Of a stretch of DNA of 64,000 bases, positions 33,595 through 49,206 are shown piece after piece (positions within the stretch are counted from its first letter, which is position 1; each line of letters begins with the position of its first letter). The notes under the pieces are model-generated. The model was not told where the DNA came from. It searched no databases and saw nothing but the letters and a program-made list of their open reading frames with translations. This stretch comes from Tetmemena sp. SeJ-2015. Lineage: Eukaryota > Ciliophora > Spirotrichea > Sporadotrichida > Oxytrichidae. The DNA lies in assembly GCA_027382625.1 (NCBI GenBank), contig JAJKFJ010021383.1, positions 1-64,000 on the forward strand. Reading direction: 5' to 3'. Both the position numbers and the translations under genes were made by a program.

Positions 33595-36500
33595 TCATTC
33601 TTTAAGGGTTTTGGCATTTGCAAATTTACGACTTTCTTTTCTAACTTTTGTCATTTTCCTTTTAGTCTTTTCTGAAAATGACTAATTGAAAAAGCTTGTT
33701 GATTCTTTTTTCAAATTATTATTTAACGCTGGTTGAGAATCAAGGATGTCAAAAGATCCAACTTCAGCGGGGAAGATTTATAAAATAATAGATTAGGTTT
33801 TTTATTATTCTTTTTGCTTTATTAGAGGAGGCAGAGCATTAAAAAATATTTTAAAGCGCTTAATCAAGTTCTCTAAATAATTTTACAATTATAAAATAGA
33901 ATAATTTATTATTCTCTACCTCTTCCTTAATGCATAAAAATAAATGAGTCCGGTAAAATCATTGGCAAATATATTTAGATTCATTAAATTCAAATTTACA
34001 AACGCTTTATCTACGCTTCTTTGTTTGGCTGTAGTATTTAGTTTCCCAAAATGCTTATGGATTTCGACATAGGTTATTAAATTGCCTCCTCTCCAAAAAT
34101 ATAAACCATAAGCAGAAGAATGCTATCATTATAATATGGAATCAGATCTCGTTCAAAGGTAGTCAGATGTATTTTCCCTAGAGCCTCCGCTTTATTTAAA
34201 AACATTTTAATTTCAAGCTATTCTGGCTCGTTTCATAAATCTGACAATATCGAACTACTTTTAAATCATTTGAATTCCTTTATCAATAGCAAGTTCATGT
34301 CGAGATTTCTTGCCCACTAGACACGGCATAAATATATATAAACCCTCGCAAACTTCTCTTTAATAAGATCTATTGAAAACAATTATAAAATTTGAAAGCT
34401 TTCTTTCACTTTTGTCATGCCCTAGAGTCTCTCCAATATTACAGATTTCAGCTCGCTTTTTTTCCTTTTTAAACAAAACTAGTATAATTAGTTAATCATA
34501 TGAAAAAAATGTTTTCCTTCGTATAGATTTTGATTCCTCTTAGTTTAAGATGACGCAGTTTTATTTTTATCGATCTATCTTTTCCTCATTTGGTGTTTAG
34601 TTTCTTGATTATTTTCTCTGTTTATGTGTTTTCTTATTAATTGATTCTAGACTCAATATCTCCTCCCTCAAAATTATTCTTATTTAAAGAAGCGTTATTT
34701 TCTTGAGAAGAGTCCTTAATTTTTTCATTTCTCTCTTTGAAAATGATAATATAATAATAGAAAGCTTGTATTATTAAATTGATTAAATAGGTTTAAATCG
34801 ACTATAATAAATCACACATTTATTTTAATTTTTATATCTTTGAGTTTGACTTTGGGCATTTGCATCTCTGACTAAGTTACTAGGTCAGATCCATTTAACT
34901 CTTATATCTAAAAATAACCACTAATTTTAATCAGGCGCTGTTGGTTTATTCTCGAAACAGAAAGTTATTTCACTTTGGAATTTATTCAAATAATAATATA
35001 TTGTTGATCTATTTTAATTTTGATGATCGACCATAACCAACAGTTTCCTCATCATATGGAGGAAGTAAAGCAAAATACTATAAAATATTCTAATATCTTT
35101 TAGATAACATTATTTACAGGCTCTTCTGTATTCAGAGCAAATAAAATAAATATAATTAACTACAAATAAATAAGAAAAAGGTTAAGAAATAATTTAATAA
35201 AAGTTTTTTTATTTGATTTTGCCTGTGATCATTCAAACCCCCTTTAAAATATATTACTTTTATAATTAAAAAAGTGCATTAAATTTATGTTATTAAATGG
35301 ATTTAGATTCCAAAGACAAGCACGATGACTGAGGAAAAGCCTCCAGTAGCAGATAGCGCGTCTACTATGCTAAATGCTTGTCGAGTAGTTGTAGTCAACT
35401 CATCATCCTAGCTTTAAATAAAATATAATATATTCATTAGCTTATAAATATTCTGAGAAGAGTATTGTCGGTCATTACTTTGGAAAGAGATGGACTATAT
35501 CTCATTTAATAGCTTCATATTTTATACTTCATTGTGGTATAAGTTAGATTTTTATGGTCAAAGCTAGAATATTAAAATATAGAGTGAAGCCATGAGTCCT
35601 TAAGATAAGCAATATTCTTTTGCAAAATCACATATATTTGACCTGAAGATTGAGTAAGGTATATTCACTTTAAAAAAATTACTGTGGGAAAATAAATATA
35701 TTTGCGAAATTGATTGGTTAGCTACTAAGATAGTTAATATGTTAATTATTATATTTAATCACTTTTAATGACTATAAAGCTTTTAAAAGTAATCTATTTT
35801 TTAAAAAAAATAAAACACAGATTTATTTTATCAAATGTAAAATTAAAATTTAGCATAAAAAGCAAGAATAAAAAATTAAGTATGATAGTACTGAATTGGA
35901 TTATCGAAAGAGGCAGAAGCAAAATAATAAAATACTGAGTCATGTGTGCGTAATTTACTATGATATAACCTAAAATTGCATTTAAAAAAAAGAATTAGCT
36001 TATAATTTGTTTCCTCAGGCGTCTTACAAGTCTCTCCTGGAAAATTTAGCACAAGCAAATTTTACTAAAAAATTTAAAGTTATTAATACGGAATTAAGGA
36101 GTAAGTATTTAAGGGTGACACAGTGGAGTATCCTTGACCTACTAGGAGGCCTAGATTTTTTCGCAGGTTTTTTTGGCTTAACTTTGTCCACTCAAAGTCT
36201 TGATACTCAGATTGGCGACTAGGGGGAGTGCTTTAGTATGATTGATTCCTCCAGACTTTTAATCCTATGGAAGTGGTGCGTCTGAGTACTGGTGGCATCA
36301 TGGGTTAACACGTGTTCCAAGCGGTGGCTATTCTAGCTACGCACTTGCTTATTTATAGATAACACCTCCCTCAGACGATATAATGTAAAATAATGCCAGT
36401 GGATTAATCAGAAATATTATCTCCGAGAGACGCCAAATCAGTTCCAAACTGCTAACCTTTACATCTCCCTATGAGCTTTCCTTGATTTTTTTACCAAGAT

Positions 36501-39220
36501 CATTACTCCTTTTGGGCCCTATTATCGGAAGAGAGTGGATAATTAATCTAGGGTCAGGAGATCATTTTTAGAAATAGAGTTTTTTCTTGTAAGGCTCAGG
36601 GCTCGTCATAATCCAAGACTCTTCATTTAAACACTTTAAACTTTAGTAGATTACTAAACTAGATCGCCTCCATAGGGATAAACGTAACCTGATAGATTCA
36701 TTGAAAAAGTGCAAGCAAATATCCTCCCCAGCCAAGCCGACTTTAGGCCACGTACTAGACATAGATTTTAACTTTCTAATTTAATGATTTCTATAAAAAA
36801 TAATTTGCCTTTTTATTTCTCAAAAAATAATTTACCTACTATAAATAATTTAATTTAAATTTATTTAATTATAATTTTGTATAGCAAGTCTTGTTAACAA
36901 TAGGTTATTAGGATCCTAAATAATCTTCTTTTTAGAGTACTTGGACCTATGAGTGTTAAGTTGCTTTATTTAATATATTTACATATATTATATATGCTTT
37001 AACTAGGACACCACCAATTTGAGGTATTATCCATTCATTACTCATTTTGAAAAATTTATCAGAATTGATCTGCAATAAGGAAAAAAGAAGATGAACTTTC
37101 GTTTTTTCTGAGCATTGGATTGGCACTGTGAAGCCAAAGAATTATTAAAAATCTTTTTTAAAAAGTTAATTTTATTTAAATATTTTTTCTGCAATTATAG
37201 TGCTATTCCTCAACACAAAATCTTAAATCTCACAGTCGACCTGAAAAATAAGTAGTGTAAGAACTAAAAAAGAACACTATTTTTAACAATAAAAAATTAA
37301 TTTCTTGCCAATAATGCAAAATCTGTGCTGAAAGTGTAATATTATCTCTTGATAATCCCATGAATCTTTAAAATAAGATAACTTCTAATTTTTTTATTCT
37401 TTCCTTTGTGCATCTTGCCATAGAAATAAACGATGATAATATTGATAGGTACATAAGTTTGATTCATTTTCTAAGAGAAAGTTTTTAAAAATCAAATTAT
37501 TTATAAAATAAAAGAATGAACAAAATAAATTTACATTTTATAAGTCCCCTCAGCATAATTAGGTACAAAGCTATATTCGACTGCTGTATAGACTATAGAG
37601 AAAAATGTGTAGATAAAATATAAAGTAAGATGTTCGAGTTAGCCACATTAAATATGGAGAAATTAAAGATATCATCTTAATATTTCTCGGCATTTATTGT
37701 GACTCCAATGGACTTATCATGTGACATCTCTATCACCATTCCCTTTCAAAATCAGAGACTAGACAATGTATCACTTCAACCCCATTGCAAATTATTCTGA
37801 TATCATTAAAAGTTTTAGAGTCTTAGTCTTTACCATATTTGTTAAACTGTATATTGCAAATTTGGGTATTTATCTAAAGTACACACCCTTCCTAACAGAA
37901 GCCTGTTCAGAGTATCTGTGGGAGATAGCTTATTTTATTTTTCAATTCAAATGGTATTGAAGCTACATTTTTAAATAACAAAACCGCCATTAAAGATACC
38001 CCACATTTCATTACAAAATCTCTTACCTTCAGATTATAAAACTAGGTCGCATTTAGATTAAACCTATCAGAGCAAGGGCATTGAATAAAGGTAGGCAGAT
38101 CTTATACTTCCCGCAAGTTTATTTTTTGCCGTCCACTCGTCCTAGTTTTCAATTTTTAATTAAATAATAATTCACCACATTAAATCTTTAATTCTAATTT
38201 AAATTTTTTTAAAGAATTAGCCACGGTCTGATTGGGTCCACCATTTAATAGCTTTTTAAAATTTGATAAATATATAAACTTTCTTTATGCAGATTATAAG
38301 ATAAAATAACATATAGTAAAATAGTCTCTTTTTTATAATTCGTTTATATTATATATGATCTGAAGAGCTGTGTCATACTCTTCCAAGTTGAAGGTGAGTT
38401 CCCTCCCATCAATCTGAAGGTCCTTGAAATCAATTAAAATTATTGCGTAAACTTAATTAAAAGACTGAAACAAAAAATTTTTTCAAAAAATTAAAAAAAA
38501 TAGATAAGATAAATAAAGGCATTGTGATTTTAATTCTTCTCAGCCATTCTTGATTTACATTCCAATTTCTAACTTAAGAATTGTTATAATTTTTATCAGA
38601 GATGACTACTTTTTAATTTTTGCATTTTAATTAAATATAAGTGAATACAATTCTTTGCACTTTGCGTTGGAGCAATGATGAGATTTTAAAAGCAAACCTC
38701 TTTATAGGTTAAATTATAATTAAAATATAAATGAGGATTTTATATCGATTCAACTATTCAAAATAAAATAGAGGATTCTCTTTTTCCATTATTTACGCTC
38801 CATAATTATTTTTATAGTTTGAAGATCATAGTAAAATAAATTCAGTATTGTTTATTGTGTACTAAGTTCTGCTTAAAAAGGTGTTAAATATAAATTTAAG
38901 AATGCTAAAGGTCTGAGAGACCTGCAATAATTCATTAAATTTATTGCAAACCTAAGAATGCAACAGTAGCTAGAATTGAAAGTATCGACATGCAACCTCC
39001 GAAATGAGATTTAAAAGTCATATCCTTCTTATAAGTCACACATAATCTTTAATATAATTTTAAACCGATAAAACTAAATCTGAAAAATTAAAAATAGGGT
39101 ATTTAGATTTATTTAATATAAAATAGAATAAGTCAATGAAACCGGAAAGCCAAAGCGGTCTCTGTCTCGAATCTTCTTTCCGATAGCTTTTATATATTTG
39201 GTGGTGAAGTTTGAAGTCAT
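33595..39220 (-). CDS. Gene C': two-pass membrane protein paralog (copy of C)
   Basis: ATG at 39218-39220 starts MTSNFTTKYIKAIGKKIRD, then RDRFGFPVSL. The first IES has the eight-base pointer ATAAGTCA (39031-39038, 39128-39135). TM1 lies near 38945-39030, LTFNLEEYDTALQIIY near 38350-38430, LVLNFPGETCKTPEET near 36005-36055, TM2 near 35310-35413, YFLHMMRKL-like sequence near 35035-35070, the hydrophilic stretch near 34590-34680, MKRARI near 34215-34330, and the tail with FPAEVGSFDILDSQP ending at TGA 33595-33597. The tail is Lys-rich and longer than in C. An insert at 36.06-36.79 kb and a coding-like stretch at 37.68-38.1 kb lie in its IESs. Confidence 0.78.
36065..36787 (-). mobile_element. 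Insert related to the 13.9-14.4 kb retroposon-like element
   Basis: More GC-rich than the surrounding IES. Its minus strand begins, from about 36785, with the same 20 or so bases (ATTAAATTAGAAAGTTAAAA) as the insert at 13888-14433, and further weak similarity follows. The lower-coordinate end and target duplication could not be fixed. A tRNA box A-like TGACACAGTGG occurs at about 36117 on the plus strand, but no convincing box B. Classification as a SINE-like family is tentative. Confidence 0.4.
37680..38110 (+). other. Plus-strand coding-like island in an IES of C'
   Basis: Frame 37766-37960 (MYHFNPIANYSDIIKSFRVL) is open to a TGA, with composition richer than the surroundings and no counterpart at this place in gene C. 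Too short to identify. Confidence 0.3.
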
Positions 39221-39494
39221 AAATGAACGAGATTTTTAGATATTTTGGTGGTTACTTTTAGAATAAGATTTTTTATCACTTATTACAGTATATTTTAATT
39301 GTAAAGCTTGCAAAAGTAGTTTAAATCTATTTTCTTGTTATTTTATTTATTATTGAAAAGATATCAATGACATTCAAAACCCCATAATATGATAAAAAAG
39401 TGAAAATAAGTTATGTATAATTAATTTCTTTATTAATACTTATAATCATGCTAAATTTTAACCATAAACAGGCAATCTAAAGTCTTCTAGGAAG
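39221..39494. other. Divergent spacer between C' and the plus-strand gene
   Basis: AT-rich, no ORF; would contain the promoters of C' (minus) and of the gene at 39495 (plus) if both are complete. Confidence 0.5.
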
Positions 39495-40100
39495 GTGACC
39501 TTGACGTCTGTCTCATATTCTCTGAATTTTATACCTTTAAGTGCTTCTTCTATCTCAGATAACTGTAATTTACCAACTCTTCTTCATGAAGGTGTTGTGC
39601 GTGAACACAGCTTCGTCAGCACATACAAACTTCACGCTATCCCTCTCACAACTGAGCAGCTAGTCTTAAAATATATTTCAGATTATTATAATAAAATGGC
39701 TAGTGAAGTCTATAACGCGCTTCACTCGATTCACAGTTTTGTACGTTATGCCATTTCAACGATAGATGTTTGCTACAGTCTACGGAGAGATCTTGAGATA
39801 AGGAAACTATCTATGGAAGATCTTCGCGCGCTACTCCAAACTGAAGTGCGCTTAGTGGCGAAGAGTTTGAGGATCAATCAAATAATTGATGTGCACGAAA
39901 CTTAGAAGTGCGATGAGGAACAGCTGCAACTCCTAACTTTCTCATCTGCAAAGCAACTTTCAAATGCGAGAGTATAGTGCGGGCGGCACCCCAAATTTTT
40001 GCGAGGGAGTTTTTTGAAAAAACTGGCTATTACTACTATAAGGTGCACATATCCTTTAAATCAAAATGAAACTGAATGGGAGGATCATGTGTTATTTTGA
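39495..40100 (+). CDS. Unknown 201-residue protein; intact version of the fragment carried in gene A's IES
   Basis: Open from ATG 39495-39497 to TGA 40098-40100 with two in-frame TAG Gln codons. The central part (residues about 28-135: LLHEGVVREHSFVSTYKLHA ... ISTIDVCYSLRRDLEIRKLS ... EVRLVAKSLRINQIIDVHET) is mostly helical. The copy at 723-1167 shares residues about 27-120 almost exactly, so the first 26 residues may belong to different sequence joined here. It lies head-to-tail between C' and G on the opposite strand. It could be a gene, an MDS, or cargo of the same mobile element; terminal repeats were not found here. No domain recognised. Confidence 0.55.
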
Positions 40101-40238
40101 TAATTTCGCGTTTATCGATGATTTAAGTATTAATAAAGAAATTAATTTTTCAAATTATTTTAATTTTTTTTTCAATTAGGGGTTTTCAATAAGAGCATAG
40201 ACTTAATGAGTATACATAGAATAATTAAATTAAATAAT

Positions 40239-43200
40239 TCAAGCATTTTTCCTTTTCAACTACTTAACGTTATGAATTCGCTTTTCTAAAAATTCGAAAG
40301 ATTACTCTGAGGACTTGAGCGACGAATATTAAGACTCAAGCTGTAAGTCTTTTAGGAAATTTCGCTTATCCTTATGGATTTTTCCAACAAATGTCTTAGC
40401 TTACTTTAAGTGCAGTGGCTGTTCTACTTTAATTGGACTTATAATGGCATTACTGGATTAGGGTTTTAAAGCTGTCACCTATTCCAAAGAGCTGTTTGAC
40501 TGTTCTTTAATTATAGGGATGGATTTGGTGACGAGGAGAGTGAGGGTGAAGATATTCTAACATCCTCTCTCACTTACTACCTTTCTTAAATCAAATTCAT
40601 CCTTTTTGAAAGGTCGCCCTCACAGCTAGCAAACACGGATTCATTTTCTAGATCCTAATAGTGCATCGACAGCTAACTCAGGATTTATAACTGCTAGGGT
40701 TTAGCATTTGAATCTTCATCTTAGTTTAGTTCGAAACTTTTTAAGAAATTATAGAACTGGTTATTTGGGTTAGCTAGGCTAGTTTATCGGAGGAAGAGTT
40801 ATAATTGTATCTCCCTTTGTAGTCTATCCCCATTTTGAATTCTTAAAATAGTAATAAACTTGAAATATTAAAATATATTCTTAGAAGTGATAACCTCAGA
40901 TTAACTATTCCTCTTGATGTCTTTGTCTAGCAGCGTTTTCCTTTTTGAAAACTTAAATTTAAAACTCTATGTTGCTTCTGGACTTGAGTATCATACTTTC
41001 ATTTTCTTCATCAGCAAATTTTAAGATGAATTTGATTTTATACGCAAATCTAATGACAGGTGTATTTCTCTCCTTTATGAATGGCCTATTACTGGCTTAG
41101 TCATCTCTACTGAGGAGGTTGTGAAAGCTGGTGAAGTCCTCATTTACGCCTGTAAGCGTGTTTTTGTTTTGATTTGTATTCTTGATCGTTATATCCTCTA
41201 TCTCTCTTTTTTTGAAGGCAGAAATATCTATCTTAGTCTGTTCATTGTTTTCAAATAACAACAATAAATTAAAATATAACACTATTTATAATGGAAATCT
41301 TAAGTGTAACTCATCTTGAAATGTAAGTTGATCTAGAATGGATCTTAAGTAATATTCTCTATTCACCAAATCACAATTCTTTAGATTATTATTGCATTCT
41401 GGAAATAGTCTATCTATAATTTTACTAAAATAATTTATGACTATTATTTGTAAGTTAAGTTATTCTTTCTTTTGCATTTTGCCTAGCTTATATATAGATT
41501 CTCTTTTTGGATCAGTTTATTTTATAACGTTTTTATTGAAAAGAGGTGCCATAATTTTAATTTCCGGATTAAAAATGTCTATTGCAGCCCTAGATTATAA
41601 AAAATTAATAATAAAACTAAAGATGATCTCATAGTCTTTATAATATTCTATATATCTAATTCTTTCTTTAGCTTTCTTAATCCCACATCAATTAGCAAAA
41701 TAGAAACAGCATCTTAAATGAAATTAGTTTTAGTTTCCTAGACTGTTTGATTCTACAAAGAGAGAATAAAGGTGCGCATTGAATTCTGCAAAAAGCTTTG
41801 CATTTAGATATCTTAATTGTGTGTGAGTTTTACTGTCTTCTTTAAAAAGAATCTTTAAACTTCGTTTTCAGTTCTTCTTTGATGTCTTATTAGAAAAAAT
41901 GAGACAAAACATTTAAAGAATATTCCTAATTAGATTTAGAGTCCACAATCTCATTATAATCTAAAGTTAATAAGAGATGAGAAGTTTAATTTTTTAATTA
42001 AAAAAGGATAGGTTCAAAAAATATATTTATTCTAAAATTCGATTATATACAAGTATAAATATCATATCAGTGGGGATAGATTTCTTAGTTTGCAATTTAT
42101 CGTAAAAATACCAATAGTATAAATCACTCAATTAGAATAATGAAATTTTTAATATAGACTCTATAATTTAATCTATTTTGCACATTTAAGTACTCAAAGA
42201 TATTTATGCAAACAATAAGAATTAAAATTGATTTAATTTTAGGTTTTTTCTTCTATTGAAATTCTTAATAAAATAAAAATTGATAGAGGTGGAGCTATTA
42301 GCTTTGCGTTTGCTTTCATGATATGTGTCTAGTTTATTGATCAAGCGCGTTGGGCTGCACAAATTTAAGTTGCTAATGGATTTTCAAGTCATTTATTTTT
42401 AGAATGATTTATTGCTTTGTAGCAGAAGTGGAGATGGAATATTGCTTTCTGAGTTTTTGAGAATCGGTCTTTTGTGGCGAGTTGTGTCCACTCTCAAATA
42501 ATTCATTTAGTCATTCTTCCTAGCTGCTTGTGTATTTTGTCTATTGATTGTGCTCTGCTATAATGGCTATTCAATATTTTCTTAATTCTTTGGACTCTCT
42601 TCCTCTTTGAATAGCATGTTTTTCCCGAAAGATACCGATCTTGTAACAACTTTAACCTCATTAATTTAATTTAAGAATTGGGTAATTATTATTTGATAAT
42701 GTTTATTTATCCCTCATGAGGGCCTTTATATTCTAGATATAGATTCTAAATCAAGTCAACTATCTGAAATTAAAACTATAAAAATAGATATTCTGCAGAT
42801 GAGAAGTGAAGAAAACACAGATTCTTGAGAATACAAAGAATATTAGCACAGCTAAATCATTTTTCAAGTTTTAATATTTTTTAAACCTCCGATACAAGAA
42901 AGGAAATCAACAAGATTCTCAGAGCGACGAGTTATAGTGAGCTCTTCATCGCTAAGAATGTTAAAATATTTATTTTGTAATGATGGCTAATCTAAATAGC
43001 AACTTTGAATCAACTTCTTAAAGAGCAGATTCACTTGTGAACTGATAGATATTATTATTTTAGAGTTGTCTGAGTTGAGTTTAGTTTTCAAAGGCTCATC
43101 CGAAAGATTAGTGAATAAATGAGTCTTCCAAAACTACATAGTCTTTTTACAGAACAAAGATTCTTTACTTAGTTTGGGATGCGCTTAATTTCTCTTTGTG

Positions 43201-44223
43201 ATTTTGGAAATGAAGCTAAATAAATTAAATTAGCTTTATAGGGTATTCCCTGTTCTCGGATTAAAAAATAAATTGTAATGATTCAAACCGCTATGTCATA
43301 TAAGTTATGCTCAGATCTATATCACTTTGGATGGATTTTGCTTAAGAATAAAAGGAAATAATTTATTTGAAGTTGCTAGATCAGTTGAGTTGCAATCAGC
43401 ATTTTATTTTTTTTAAATGCTTTTAATCATCGCAAAGAGCCACCTCAACAAACAGAGCTTGCTGAATCTAACTGCCAACGATTCCAGAAAGTGTAGTATT
43501 AAGCGTAGAAGAAGGACATATCCACGATTGATTCAACGTTAACAATAGTCAAATTTATTTTAAGATTTAACTTCGGAAACCTGCTCTGCTCACACATTAA
43601 ATTTTAAACTTTGACAGGGCTATTTTAGTCTAGTTCGCTGTTGATGGCTCCAGTCCCGAGTAGTAAGCCATATCTGCAAGTGAAGCGTAATAAGTTTTTA
43701 TAGAATATAAATTAAAGTTCTCAGAGACAGGTATGTTGATGTATCAAATAATATGAAGAAAAAATAACAGAGTGCATTTATTGTATTCTTGAATGAGCTA
43801 TTGTCTCCAGTATAGTCCAATCTGAATGCGATGTCAAACTCCTCTTGGTTAAATAAAACTCTTAATTATAAATGCGACAGGACTATTCGTTTCCCATAAA
43901 TTGAGACTTCTTCTTGATATGTTAAAAAGCACATCCTTTTTTATTATTTAAAAAGTTCGTGGTGAATTACCGGTTGATGATGATTGCATCAGCGGAGAGA
44001 TATAAATCATAATAATATTTTTTTATTAAAGAAAAAGTTAATTAGGATTTAGCAAGTAGAGGAATGCCGTCGTTGATAGAAGAGTAAGTGCCCCTCCTAA
44101 GCTGGTTTTGAATTTGTGGTTATCTCTGTAGGTAAAGCCAATTGGCTGGCCGAAACAGTCTAATCTCCTGAGAGTATTTTTAATCAAGCCATTTTAAGAG
44201 GACTTTTTACTTTAAAACGGCAT
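40239..44223 (-). CDS. Gene G: divergent seventh paralog of the two-pass membrane protein family
   Basis: ATG at 44221-44223 starts MPFQSKKSSQNGLIKNTLRR, then CFGQPIGFTYRDNHKFKTSL and GGALTLLSTTAFLYLL (TM1, 44040-44150), matching the family start FGFPVSLTY..FKS.FGG. Next come RRSLNLWETN (about 43890-43920), EEFDIAFRLDYTGDN (43795-43850), YYSGLEPSTANQTK (about 43640-43690), LSDEELTITRRSENLVDFLS (about 42895-42960, the QDEEV position before TM2), a hydrophilic stretch rich in Gln/Arg/Lys (42440-42660), AEFNAHLYSLFVES (about 41755-41830), SFHNLLSRDDQASNR and FKKENAARQRHQEEQ (40903-41240), and a Ser/Gln/Lys-rich tail ending at TGA 40239-40241. Spacers between these are IESs. Confidence 0.7.
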
Positions 44224-45222
44224 TAAAATATAAATCATTCTCCTTGAATATAATATTATTAGAAAGCAATGAAAGCATTAAGAAAAAAATTCAGATACTG
44301 CCGCATAGTTTTAGCAATAATAAAGTAGGAAGCATAATTATAATAAAAATTATAATCTTTCAATATTTTTATCAAATTTTATTTTAAAATCCAAGTATTA
44401 TTTTCAAAACGAATGCTTAAATAAAAAAATTGTACTCACCTTACACTCTTGATATGAAATAGAATTGTTTTTATTTATTTTTGTAAAGTAATTCGGATAA
44501 TAATTATAATGTTTTATTAATATTACAGCTAATAAAATAACAATTAGAAGGCAGCTTTTCCACCCATTATATAATCTCCCAAAAATACCTTAAATACTTC
44601 GTCCCGATTAACACAAAAGCAAATAACCATTAGAATTTACATTAAGAGACAGCTGCTTCAGCATTTTAAATTTTAATCCTTCTTTTTGATAAATCCTTTA
44701 TTTTTTTAAAAGATAATTATTAAAAATTTATTCCTAATAATTTTTCTTGCTTCAAATTAGCAATGGAAATCTTTTTATTTTTAGTTAAGTTTTACCATTT
44801 TAATATGAGATTTAAATATTAAAAATGCTTTTTAGTATAAATAATGAAGTGGTATATTTTTATAGTGGCCCTTCGAATTTTTGATTAGTATACTCTTCTT
44901 TTTTGGGAGAGAGACTGAACTTTTCGAAGATGAAGGGGTTATTTTTGCAGTCCTCTTCCTTTTCGAAGATATTAGAGCTGAGAAACTGATTTCGCATTTA
45001 TACTCGCTGCGAGATTATACTTTATTAAATAATTATTTAACCTTTATTCACTCGTAACACTAAAATCAATCCAATCAACACCCCAGTGCCTTCCTCACTT
45101 TTTTCTTAAATAAAAATAGAGAACAGATAAAATAAATAGTGAATTGCCTGTTCATTTCTTATTTACATAATACAGATAAATTCAACTCCATTTGCAAAAG
45201 ATAGATAGTCTAACACAAATAA
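44224..45222. other. Intergenic spacer between G and the kinase gene
   Basis: About 1 kb, very AT-rich, with no convincing frame on either strand. Divergent promoters of G (minus) and the kinase (plus) should lie here; nothing specific is recognisable. Confidence 0.6.
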
Positions 45223-48650
<3,428 letters not shown>

Positions 48651-49206
48651 ATTTAAATTGAAATGATTACTACACCCCATTTATAATAGCCTCTTTATCA
48701 TAACTGAGGGCCTTCTTAGCTTTCTTTGGAATAGCCTATTGCTGTCATGGACATGAGCAGGATTGTTCTCAGTTAGGGACAGTCTTAAGTATAACTGCTC
48801 AGTGGCAACATGATCCTATATTTATCCTATAGAGGGAGATAAACTCGGATTAGGTGCCTTATAAATTTACAGAATTAATCCAAAGTTGTTAGAAACTCAA
48901 TTCTTTTAGCTCAGTTGCTTATTTTCCCGAACAGTCTCGAATCAGCAGAAAAGTAGCAGTCCCCACAAAAAGTTGCACATCAAAGAAGCTTTATGTTAGC
49001 TGGAAATAAAGAGAGTCATTTGTAAAAAAATAAAAGCACATTAGTATATGACATGCTTATTTTTCAATAGAGTGGTTAGGAATGAAAGGGATGTTAAGGA
49101 AAATAGACTTATACAGAGCGGCGGCTTTGATACTCAGCCGCTGATAATCTACCTCTCCACAAATGAATAAAGAACACGAATAGTCCCTCTGGGTATTTCT
49201 CCTCCA
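48651..49206 (+). other. Region after the tentative kinase stop
   Basis: The plus strand stays open in the ciliate code for about 390 bases from 48661 in one frame, and another frame reads LSLEQPIAVMDMSRIVLSQG with a single TGA. The kinase tail may therefore continue past another IES. From about 49060 no frame is convincing. Confidence 0.35.

Noticed and set aside
36070..36780. Possible rRNA or tRNA fragment (GC-richer, box A-like motif, tRNA-like GGTGGCATCATGGG)
   Set aside because: No cloverleaf or conserved rRNA core could be built; the shared start with the 13.9-kb insert fits an interspersed element better.
41437..41634. Plus-strand 65-residue frame opposite gene G
   Set aside because: Lies over minus-strand gene G/IES sequence, hydrophobic and AT-driven; no supporting evidence.
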